A stretch of DNA of 22,552 nt from Hypsibius dujardini (taxonomy: Eukaryota > Tardigrada > Eutardigrada > Parachela > Hypsibiidae), in assembly GCA_001579985.1 (NCBI GenBank), contig LRSR01000173.1, positions 1 through 22,552 on the forward strand. Direction: 5' to 3'. This document shows, in pieces, positions 1 to 7,917 of this stretch (its first letter is position 1; each line of letters begins with the position of its first letter). Under the pieces are notes generated by a model. That model searched no databases. It saw nothing but the letters and a program-made list of their open reading frames with translations, and had not been told where the DNA came from. The translations under genes and the position numbers were made by a program.

Positions 1-628
1 CGAAGATGGAGAACTTGGCGGCTCGTTTTAAGACTCCCGAGCAGGCGAATAAGTTCAAGGCCGCTTTTGAGAATGCCTTGAAACAGGTCGCCGGTGTCGG
101 CGGAAGCGCTTCTCCCGGCAAGCCGGCCAGTCAGCAGTTGCCAATGCCTGAAACGGAGAAAGTGGTCGCTGCTGTGAAAGCCGTCGGAGGCGGTGGTGGC
201 GCGGTGGACACGTCCAAGCCGCCGCCGAATTGGGGCGATCAGTTCAAGCCGAAGGACGGCGCCTGGTCCTGCAAGGAGTGCTACAGCAGCAATCCGGCGG
301 GCAATTTGAAGTGCGCCGCGTGTACCGCACCCAAGCCGGGAAGTGTGGCGGCGGGACCGTCGAATTTGTCCTCGCTGTTGGGGGAACGACCGTCGTTGTT
401 GGGCGCGCCGCCGGGAGCGCCGTTGTTTGGTTCGGGACTCTTTGGGAATAGCCAACCCGCGGCGGCTGCACCGGCAGATTCGGCTCCCAAGTTCAGCTTT
501 GGCTATCAGCCGCCCGCGGTGCCACTGAAGGAGGCGAAATCCGAGGGAACGGGTCTTTTTGGAGGAGCTAAGCCGAGCCCCGCTCCGTTTGCTGGATTCG
601 GACTGGGAACTGCCAGCACTGGTAAGTT

Positions 629-675
<47 letters not shown>

Positions 676-3510
676 CGCAGGCAGGCAGGCAGACAGACAT
701 ACAGACAGACAGGCGGGCAGGCAGGCAGGCAGACGGGTGGATAGATAGACAGATTAGGGATTTTAATTAATGTCACTTTCAGCTGTCCCGTCGTTCGGAG
801 GTGCCGGAGGCTTCGGGGGGTTCTCCACTCCTTCCAAGCCTGCCACGACCGCGGCCGGAGCTGCCGGCTTCAGCTTCAACTCCCCATCCCTCAGCAATTT
901 CTCATTTGACCTTGGCAGTGCGCTGAACAAGCCCCCGAGCGGCGCCAAGAAGGCAGGTGACGGTGCTGCCGGTCACGAAGACGACTCTGGCGGTGAGGAC
1001 GACAACGACGTAGAGTCGGAGCGGACCGATTTGTACTTTAAGCCGGTGGTGAAGCTGCCGGATAATGTGCACATTGTGACGGGCGAGGAGAACGAGGTGG
1101 AGCTCTACTCGCAGCGTGCCAAATTGTACCGCTTCGATGCGGACTCGAGTGAGGGGAAGGGCGAGTGGAAGGAACGCGGATTGGGCGATATGAAGATGCT
1201 GAAGGAACGCAACGGGAATAAGATTCGCTTTTTGATGCGGCGTGAAAAAATCCTGAAGGTTCGTGTGAGCAACTGGAAATCGTTAGATTGATCAATTGAT
1301 CGATTGATTAATTGATCGATTGATTAGTTGATTAATTGATTGTTTGGTCGGTTGATTGATCGATTGATTGATTGATATATGTTGATTAAATGATTGGTTT
1401 GGTTGGTTGATTGATTGGTTTTCGCCCCTTCTGCCAGGTATGCTGCAACCACATGGTCGGACCAACGGTGGACCTGCATCCGATGCCGGGCACGAAGAAC
1501 TCGTGGATGTGGAACGCGCAGGACTTTTCTGACGGCAACATTGTCCACGAGAAGTTTGCCCTCCGCTTCAAGCACGAGCAGCACTGGAAGGAGTTTAAGG
1601 AGCTCGTCGACCTAGCCAAGGCCATTGTCGCCGGGACCGCGTCGAGCTCGGGGGAGAAGTTCCCGCGGGTCCAGGTGGACGAGGCCGAAACGAATGTGCC
1701 GATTGTGGAGAGCCGGAAGAAGGCGCTCGAGGAGATGGCCGTCAACAATCCCTTTGGCAGTCCGTCTTCCTCGATGACGACGACGACGCCCCGTCGGGAA
1801 CCGATTGTGGAGGAACCGCCCACTTCGTCCCCCACCAAGCCCGATTCGAGTAAGTGAGCGCGGATACCGGGGAAGATTTCGCGACGCTGACGTCGTTTTG
1901 GTTTTTGTCTGCAGATCTGTCGGCCGGCGACGACCTCATCGCCGGCGCCCTTGATGGACGAGGCACAATGTGGGGCGACAAGAGCTACAAGCGCTTTGGC
2001 GCAATCTTCAACGGCCGCAACGAGGCCGTCGCCATCGGTGTGCCCAGCGTGGGATTTTTTCGCCTCAAGTCGTCGCGGGATCTCGAAGCGCTCATCGCCG
2101 CGGACGCTCGGTCGGAGGAAGCGCTGCGGGATGAAATCAGCCGCCTCACCGTCAAAATTGACATGAATGGTGGAGCTTCTTCCCTTTTTTTGAGTGTTTT
2201 GTCGAATTGAGAAGTCACGTTTTCCGTTTTTGGCGTTTTAGATCTGGAAAGTGTGCCTGAAGCGGTGCGGCGATACGGCCGTGCGATGAAGATTAAGGAG
2301 TACGGCGACGATGATGCCTGGAAGATGGTCCTGTTTGAGCGTCAGCTCACTCTGCACAAGAAACTCGTGGGGGGAAACTTCAAGGTACACTCTATCGGCC
2401 TATGACAGTCAGTTCGATTCAATATAGAGCGTGGCTTTGTTGGTTGTCTGTCTGTTAACCCATTATTAACAGACTCCGCCATTATCTGTTTAACTTTCCT
2501 TCTCTGTCTGTCTATCTGTCTGTCTGTCTGTCTTTCTGTCTGTCTGTCTGTTTATCTGTTTGTCTGTCTGTTTGTCTGTATGTTTGCCTGTCTGTCTATC
2601 TATTTGTCTCTCTGTCTGTCTGCGTGCCTGTCTGTCTGCCTGTCCGTCTAAGTGTAAGTGTGTCTGTTTGTCTGTATGTCTGTCTGTTATCAATTTATCG
2701 GTGGTTCATTTCGTTGTCTGCCTGTTTAATTGTCTCTCGCTCGGTCTGTCTGTTAGTCCATCTGTGTACAACCCCGACTGTATTAACTTGTCTGTCTGTT
2801 TATCTATTCCTGTCTGCCTCTTTAATAGTCAGTCTGTCTGCTCAATAAGGTCTTCCCTTGTCTCTTTTATTTCTCTTGTCTGCCTGTCTATCCCTCCTGT
2901 CTTGTCTGTTTTATTGTGTGTTCATGTATTGTGTCTGTCTGCTTCCCGGGCTGTCATCAGTCAAACAGTGTTCTCACCCGTTCATTTTCTGTATGTCTTT
3001 TTTTGTTCTCAGTGTGTGCTTGCCTGTCGGTCGTTTATACCGACTGCCTGCCCGCTTATCTGCCTGTTTCCATTGTCTGTTTCTCTAAATTGTCTGTCTC
3101 ATACTATGTATTGTTGGCTCTTGCGCCCTTTTTCTCCTTGTCTGACGTTCTCTTTCCCCTTTTTCCAGCCTGTCGGACCTGGCCTGTTGCGGATCACTCG
3201 CGACGGTGACTACGACAGCCCCTACCTCATCCAGCATTTCCCCTTACCGAACGCCCACGACACCTCCGATCCCACCGAGCTGGCTGTCCACACCGTCGTC
3301 CATGACTGCAATCTGGAGCTGGACCGGAAACGCCTGACCGCCCAGTGGACCGCCAATGACTACGCCAACGAAGAGGACGTCGCGGTGCGGGCAGACTTTC
3401 AGGTGAAGTTCAGCAACCCGCAGGCCTTGGTGGAGTTTGAAAAGGTGCTGCTGGATGGGATTACCATCGCGGAGGAGAGTGACACATCATTGCGCACCAC
3501 GCTTGGATAG
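1..3510 (+). CDS. RANBP2: RanBP2/Nup358-like nucleoporin, 3' part (5' end outside window)
   Basis: Nuclear pore cytoplasmic-face protein that binds Ran-GTP. Exons: <1-621, 783-1258, 1438-1849, 1915-2169, 2242-2384, 3169-3510; all phases agree and the stop is TAG. Numbering from the internal Met at base 6 (747 residues visible): residues 1-28 are the C-terminal helix of a RanBD1 that began upstream ([11 protein letters not shown]), so this Met is not the start. A RanBP2-type zinc finger follows (W87, C89, C92, C103, C106), then a Gly/Ala/Pro-rich stretch with FG motifs (GLFG, FSFG, SFGG). A complete RanBD1 spans about 287-425 ([29 protein letters not shown]). Exon 4 (503-586) is unlike anything I know and ends in a helical, charged stretch. 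Residues 612-730 look like a second, diverged RanBD ([20 protein letters not shown]). The exon 2 donor at 1259 (GTTCGT) was chosen over GTGAGC at 1265 because it restores the conserved LKVCxNH. RanBD plus zinc finger plus FG favours RanBP2 over Nup50 or RanBP3. Confidence 0.82.
629..755 (+). repeat. CAGA tetranucleotide array in RanBP2-like intron 1
   Basis: The array starts seven bases after the GTAAGT donor at 622 and fills most of the 161-bp intron, drifting to GGCA and GATA variants at its 3' end. It has no stop codon in the frame of the upstream exon until TAA at 768-770, so intron retention would add a polar D/R/Q/T tail of about 49 residues. Confidence 0.95.
1287..1423 (+). repeat. GATT/GATC tetranucleotide array in RanBP2-like intron 2
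   Basis: Nearly the whole 179-bp intron (1259-1437) is TTGATTGATT/TTGATCGATT repeats, followed by a short pyrimidine tract and the CCAG acceptor at 1437. TTGATCAATTGATCGATT segments are partly self-complementary. Confidence 0.95.
2496..3110 (+). repeat. TCTG array, decaying 3'-ward, in RanBP2-like intron 5
   Basis: The 784-bp intron 2385-3168 carries a dense TCTG/TTTG array at about 2505-2690. It then becomes a progressively degenerate T-rich region with scattered TGTCTG. Its orientation is opposite to the CAGA arrays of intron 1 and of the 3' UTR. The long C/L/S/V reading frame crossing it is a product of the repeat; only the part after the acceptor at 3168 is coding. Confidence 0.93.
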
Positions 3511-3536
3511 GAAGGGAGATGTGGAAGGTGGACTAA

Positions 3537-3538
3537 CT

Positions 3539-3582
<44 letters not shown>

Positions 3583-3634
3583 GGCAGGCAGGCAGGCCGG
3601 CAGGCAGGCAGGCAGGCAGACAGACAGGCAGGCA
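3537..3634 (+). repeat. CAGA/GGCA array in the RanBP2-like 3' UTR
   Basis: The array begins 26 bases after the TAG at 3508-3510: about twelve CAGA units, then GGCA variants. It belongs to the mature mRNA if the 3' UTR extends to the candidate signal near 3804. It is complementary to the TCTG array of intron 5 in the same pre-mRNA. Confidence 0.93.
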
Positions 3635-3803
3635 AACTGAATCGATTTTCTTTTTCCTTTGGTGGTGTAATTTTTACCCAAAACCGTGTTTTTTGATTTA
3701 TTAGACGAGACGGTTGATAAAAATGTGCGCTTTTTTAGATGTCGGTCTGACTGGTTCTCTCCCTCTCTCTTTCAGCATTCTTGCTATTCTTATGGAGTGA
3801 ACT

Positions 3804-3809
3804 ATTAAA
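3804..3809 (+). terminator. Candidate poly(A) signal (ATTAAA) for the RanBP2-like gene
   Basis: ATTAAA lies 294 bases past the stop codon in an A/T-rich, non-repetitive stretch. No canonical AATAAA was seen between 3511 and here. It is assigned only by position. Confidence 0.35.
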
Positions 3810-4092
3810 ATTATTTTGCGACCCTAATTTGAAATGTGATTCATTGAATGTACGCGTGCGCTTTACTTAGAGTCAGACAAGCGGATTTGTAATAGTGCGA
3901 TGGCGATTGTCTGGAATGTCACAGACAAACGGGACACATCGTCCACATGGTTCAATTTAGACAGGCGTATAGTACATTTTAATACGTGCTGTCTTGGTCC
4001 AGGCAATGGACTTGTTGACAGACACAACATGCTGTCTGGCTGGACTCTAGATTCAGGCAGAGGTAAATTGATCGATGTCTGGATTCATGGAA

Positions 4093-4320
4093 GATGCGCA
4101 AAGTGACAGACAGGCAAGCAGACAGGCAAAGGACTGCAAGTCTGCGGACAGACAAGGCATAGTGTCTGAGGCCATGCTACGAATTTGACGTTCTGTCTGG
4201 ATGGACGATGCGCAAAGTGACAGATAGGCAAGCAGACAGGCAAAGACTGCAAGTCTGCAGACAGACAAGGCATAGTGTTTGGGGCCGCGCTACGAATTTG
4301 ACGTCCTGTCTGGATGGACA
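4093..4320 (+). repeat. 114-bp imperfect tandem duplication (two copies)
   Basis: Copy 1 starts at 4093 and copy 2 at 4207, both with GATGCGCAAAGTGACAGA-type sequence, and both run through CTACGAATTTGACG to GTCTGGATG. A few substitutions and one indel separate them. A third partial match (CTGTCTGG.TGGAC, then ATTCAGGCAGAG) flanks the pair at 4031-4067 and 4305-4340, so the block may once have had more copies. Confidence 0.9.
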
Positions 4321-4557
4321 CTGCATTCAGGCAGAGTAAACCACAGTGAAGTCAGTCAACCAGACACGCGGTCTGGAACTAACAATCTTTTTGCGTCAAT
4401 TGTTGTCTGGATTTACTTCAGTCAGACATCCGTTTCGGATCTTGCCTGGCTTTCACATTCCTGCTACCGGTTTCCGCAAACTACTAAGTAACGGCATTAA
4501 GAAGTACAGCGATCTTGCGCATGTCAGTCTATTAATAGAAAAGACGTATTTTTAAAA

Positions 4558-4585
4558 TTGCGCATGCGTCGCGAGTCGCGACATC
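4558..4585. promoter_or_regulatory. CpG-rich palindrome with NRF-1-like site upstream of the F-box gene
   Basis: TTGCGCATGCGTC resembles the palindromic NRF-1 consensus. It is followed directly by GTCGCGAGTCGCGAC, a perfect palindrome around one central base. It sits about 130 bases before the first coding ATG in an otherwise A/T-rich area, where a TATA-less promoter would be expected. This is motif resemblance only. Confidence 0.35.
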
Positions 4586-4708
4586 GCCAGGCGGAAAAGG
4601 GGATGGAGTCAGTAGTATCGTCAGACGAAAAAGTCGTCTGTATCGTCGCAATACAGCTGCACGAAGAAATTCCAATCGGAAAAGCATACCTTCAGTATCC
4701 AAACAATT

Positions 4709-4845
4709 ATGGAAGATCGGTCGTCCCTACGACCATATCGATCGGAATACCGTTACGACCTTCTTCCAGATGTAAGACCACTTCTTAAGTAATAATCTTT
4801 TTCCTGTCTGAATCTTGGGTGTTTCATCTTTTGCAGCTTGTGGTT

Positions 4846-4929
<84 letters not shown>

Positions 4930-6476
4930 AACAGACAGATGTAAGACCACTTTTTAAGTAGTATTCTTTTTGTTGTCTGAATCTTGGATATTTCATCTTT
5001 TGCAGCTTGTGGTTGAACGTATCTTCTGTTATCTCCCGAAACGCAGTCGCTACGAGGCAGCTCAGACATGCAAAGCCTGGCTCCGGGTCCTCTACTTCCC
5101 CGCACTGTGGAAGACCTTCACGTTGCGGGAGAAGACGCTGACGAGATCGAGATTTGACTATTACAAAGGTAAAATTGGGAATCCCTGGATTTGGGAGAAG
5201 CATTTCAAAACGCGGCACTGTCCTCTACTACGGTACATTTTATCTGAATTCAGGCCCCCAGGATTGTTTGAGTCACATTCTCACCAAGGCTTGCCTGAAA
5301 CGAGTGGGACGTCACTTTCGTCGCATAAAAGTGCAACCGATCGCCAACTTTCTGAATTTGTTCGAGTTCATGGGACTGGTGGACAGTTACATCAAATTCT
5401 TTGTGGAGGCTGAGGTGAAGGGAGAGGAGCGCTACCCCTTGCCGCATCTAGTGGCGTTTGAGTTTTCATTTGCTTGCCAAATCAGAAATCGGTTAGTTCA
5501 AAATGAGACAGACAAACAGACCGACAGACAAATATACAGACAGTCAGTCAGACAGACACACAGACAAACAGACAAATACACAGACAAACAGACACACAGG
5601 CACACAGACAAACAGACACACAGCCACACAGACACACAGACACACAGACAGGCAGGCAGACAGACACACAGACAGGCAGGCAGACAGATAGACAGACACA
5701 CAGACAGGCAGGCAGACAGATAGACAGACAGACAGACAAACAGATCATTGGTTCAATCAGGAGAAAGACTTTTATTGTTTCTCAGAGAAAGCATCCGGGT
5801 CTTCGGGACCGGCGGAAAAATTCTGGAGACCTTGACCACTCTACTGGGCAGTTTTCAAGGTTTAAAGGAGCTTCGCCTGGAGAATCTTCTTCTCGACCGT
5901 TTCGAAGCCCCCACACTTCTGAACAGCATCTATGAAAGTTGTTCGGAAAGTCTGGTCAACTTATCAATCCTCAACTGCGCGCAGTTTAATTATTACTGGA
6001 TGCATTGTGGTCTATTCCTGAATCTGCGATGTCTGACTGTGTCGGCCAATCATTTGCACACCGATCTGATTTATTTGGTGGGAAACCTGGATAAACTAGC
6101 GGAATTCCATGTGGTGCAGACCGAATTCACCCGAGCACCCGTTGTTTTGACCTATTACGACTGGGAACCGATGCGGACCACAGGCAAATCCATCAGAATG
6201 TTTCTGGAAGCCAGAGGTACAACCAAGTCGCCTTACACATTGCTCTGCTGTAATTTGACTGTTTAGTAACACTTCTTTTCTGCGATAGGAAAAACAAAAG
6301 AAGAACTGGCTTGGCAAGAGAGAGCACCGGTTTTCGCAGTAGCCTATTCGACCCCGTACGCTCGCTTATCTCCACAGACAGCCCTGGAAATCATCCATCA
6401 ATACGGAAACACCTTGACTGCCTACTGCCAGGTACTGCGACTGGACACAAGGAGAGATTCAGACACGAGGCAATCG

Positions 6477-6508
<32 letters not shown>

Positions 6509-7041
6509 GCCAGACAAGACAGACACACAGACAGATAGACAGACAGACAGACAGACAGATAGACAGACAGACAGACAGGCAGACAGGCAGACAGGCAGAC
6601 AGGCAGGCAGGCAGGCAGGCAGGCAATGGTGATGTGGAATTTTATCTCTTGCAGTTTGGCCTTCCCCGTTTTCCTTATAAAAGAAACCGACCATTTGACA
6701 GCCGATGCGATTCACAGCTCTTATTAATGGTCCGCACCTGCAACCGCTTACGCACCGTGGTCATTCACGAGCTCATTTGCATATCCACGCTTTTACTCCT
6801 GGTCCACTACGGGAAAGACCATCTGCGAGAGCTTTATGTGAGGAGGAATGCAGTCCTCCGTCGCGACGACTGGAAATCCGACTCGGACAGTTTGACCGAG
6901 GAATTCAAGGGCTGGCTGAGGCTGACCAGCAAGAGCTACGACACTTTTGAGGAGGAAATCAGCCGGATGTGGGGAAAACGCTGGCGCGCTCTGAGTGATC
7001 TGGAATTTCGACAACTCAAACTGTCTCACTTAGAAATGTAG
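4709..7041 (+). CDS. F-box protein with leucine-rich-like C-terminal region (FBXO33/FBXO39-type)
   Basis: Probable substrate receptor of an SCF ubiquitin ligase. Exons: 4709-4771, 5006-5168, 5254-5491, 5786-6216, 6289-6431, 6655-7041, giving 1425 nt (474 aa plus TAG). The first exon is only 21 codons; its end (DLLPD) joins exon 2 (LVVERIFCYLPKR...TCKAWLRVLYFPALW) to make a textbook F-box at about residues 18-62. No upstream in-frame ATG exists before a stop at 4613. The rest has LRR-like segments (LKELRLENLLLD, LVNLSILNCAQF, LRELYVRRNAVL) and the phrase GRHFRRI, which recalls the FBXO33/FBXO39 class from memory. I am unsure of the orthologue and give no symbol. The acceptor at 5785 rather than 5760 is fixed by phase. 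Introns 1, 3 and 5 contain CAGA arrays, and intron 1 is itself duplicated (4767-5016). An AATAAA lies 144 bases after the stop. Confidence 0.8.
4767..5016 (+). repeat. Duplicated intron (donor to acceptor) flanking a CAGA array
   Basis: Two 81-bp copies, 4767-4847 and 4936-5016, each contain five exon bases (CAGAT), a 65-bp intron with GTAAGA donor and TTTTGCAG acceptor, and eleven exon bases (CTTGTGGTTGA). I count seven substitutions between the introns and no indels. About 88 bp of CAGA repeats lie between the copies. The functional intron must run from 4772 to 5005. Using both inner sites would include a 104-nt repeat exon (4837-4940), which shifts the frame. Confidence 0.92.
5505..5744 (+). 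repeat. CAGA/CACA array in F-box intron 3
   Basis: About 240 bp of CAGA with CAAA, CACA and GGCA variants, starting 13 bases after the GTTAGT donor at 5492. It is stop-free in the frame of exon 3 until the TAG at 5721-5723, so retention would produce a D/R/Q/T tail. Confidence 0.95.
6476..6626 (+). repeat. CAGA/GGCA array in F-box intron 5
   Basis: About 150 bp of CAGA units shading into pure GGCA units at the 3' end, within intron 6432-6654. The array stops about 28 bases before the CTTGCAG acceptor, leaving a short unique branch/pyrimidine region. Confidence 0.95.
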
Positions 7042-7184
7042 CCGGACAAGCATAAGCGTACAGATACTTCCAGAAATTACGATAGCAAGTGACGAAGAGA
7101 TAATATTCTGAAATTCAAATCGGAATTTTCTCGTTTTTATATATAAATATATATTTATATTTTTTTTATATAAAAGTGTGAATT

Positions 7185-7190
7185 AATAAA
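7185..7190 (+). terminator. Poly(A) signal AATAAA of the F-box gene
   Basis: Canonical hexamer 144 bases after the TAG, in A/T-rich sequence following the coding region. Position and composition fit a 3' UTR of about 165 bases. Confidence 0.65.
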
Positions 7191-7434
7191 CACTGGAGCA
7201 ATTACATGGGACGATTTTCAGAAGGAGGTCGCAAAATGTCTCCCTTTTATTTTTCTAAATTAGTCCAATGTTTGTACTGATTTATAAAATTAATTTTTTT
7301 CTATGAGACCCCGGAATTTTTTTTTGGCGGAATTTTTTTTGGCAAAAATTCGATTTAATTTTGTCTGATTTTGATTGCAAAAAAATTCGATTTTGATTAA
7401 ATTTATTTTCACGACTTTTTAACATTTTTTATTT

Positions 7435-7620
7435 TCAAATTCAGTTTGGAATCGATTGGCGTCAGCAGAATCGTTTTTGGATGTCAGGGGGCGGAGCTAT
7501 AGGTCAGCTTTGATCCCAGCTGGAAACTTCCTAGTGACATTCCAGAAATGGCTCATAGCTCCGCCCCCTGACATCCAACAACGATTCTGCTGATGCCAAT
7601 CGATTCCAAATTGAATTTGA
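7435..7620. repeat. Long fold-back (inverted repeat), 66-bp arms, 54-bp loop
   Basis: The left arm 7435-7500 and right arm 7555-7620 are reverse complements with three mismatches, beginning TCAAATTCA and ending in a GC-rich inner part (GGGGGCGGAGCTAT). No open reading frame or clear target-site duplication is visible. It could be a MITE-like or fold-back element, or a hairpin RNA source. It lies between the F-box 3' UTR and the COX5B promoter. Confidence 0.93.
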
Positions 7621-7905
7621 AGCATTCATCCGTCACCTCGCTCAGTGATTAATGCGAGAGTGAGTGAATTAAGAATGGCGTGAAGTTGGAATGATTCGAT
7701 TCGCACTCCGCCTAATATTAATCCACCAATAGCCGCCGACACTCCGCCTTCATTTTTCGTCCCACGTGACTTCTATGCTTTCACTACATAAACCACGTTG
7801 ACAGGCGTTGAAGAGCAGAATGGGTTGTTGGTTCCTTCCTTTCTCGCATTTTTGAAAAGTCCCGAAACTCTTTCCAGCATTCATCCCTCACCTCGCTCAG
7901 TGATT
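7621..7905 (+). repeat. 30-bp direct repeat of the COX5B leader
   Basis: The segments 7621-7650 and 7876-7905 share 29 of 30 bases (AGCATTCATCC..CACCTCGCTC..). The downstream copy ends 12 bases before the COX5B ATG, so it is leader or core promoter. The upstream copy abuts the right arm of the fold-back exactly. Confidence 0.9.
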
Positions 7906-7917
7906 TCCCCGGAGAAG

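Larger units (their letters stand above)
3511..4708 (+). other. Intergenic region between RanBP2-like and F-box genes
   Basis: Holds the 3' UTR CAGA array (3537-3634), a candidate ATTAAA, and from about 3900 a region rich in scattered CAGAC and GTCTGG words with a 114-bp tandem duplication (4093-4320). A CpG-rich palindrome lies at 4558-4585. Reading frames here are short and show no recognisable protein. The stretch from about 4560 to 4708 is probably the F-box gene promoter and leader. Confidence 0.6.
7191..7917 (+). other. Intergenic region upstream of COX5B
   Basis: Contains an A/T-rich part (about 7240-7440) with repeated AAAATTCGATTT words, the fold-back 7435-7620, then the presumed COX5B promoter. 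ACATAAACC at about 7786 is the only TATA-like word seen. A 30-bp leader segment occurs twice (7621 and 7876). In-frame sequence upstream of the COX5B ATG begins with TTG, not ATG, so no N-terminal extension is proposed. Confidence 0.6.

Noticed and set aside
1259-1264. Alternative exon 2 donor GTGAGC at 1265 in the RanBP2-like gene
   Set aside because: It would insert two residues into the conserved LKVCxNH of the RanBD; the weaker GTTCGT at 1259 keeps the motif intact, although both are in phase.
2560-3168. Apparent N-terminal C/L/S/V-rich extension of the last RanBP2-like exon
   Set aside because: It is intron 5; a pyrimidine-rich CCAG acceptor at 3168 and matching phase from exon 5 define the coding start at 3169.
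4558-4788. 76-codon ATG frame upstream of and overlapping F-box exon 1
   Set aside because: It is in another frame from the F-box exon, has no recognisable domain and covers the likely promoter; at most it is an upstream ORF.
5154-5723. Long D-R-Q-T and C-L-S-V reading frames over the CAGA/TCTG arrays, on both strands throughout the window
   Set aside because: The tetramer is stop-free in all six frames, so open length carries no information; the frames lack any non-repeat domain except where they overlap real exons.
7798-7917. In-frame extension upstream of the COX5B ATG
   Set aside because: The open frame begins with TTG, not ATG, and the segment contains the duplicated leader block; the sequence after the ATG at 7918 is already a proper mitochondrial presequence.
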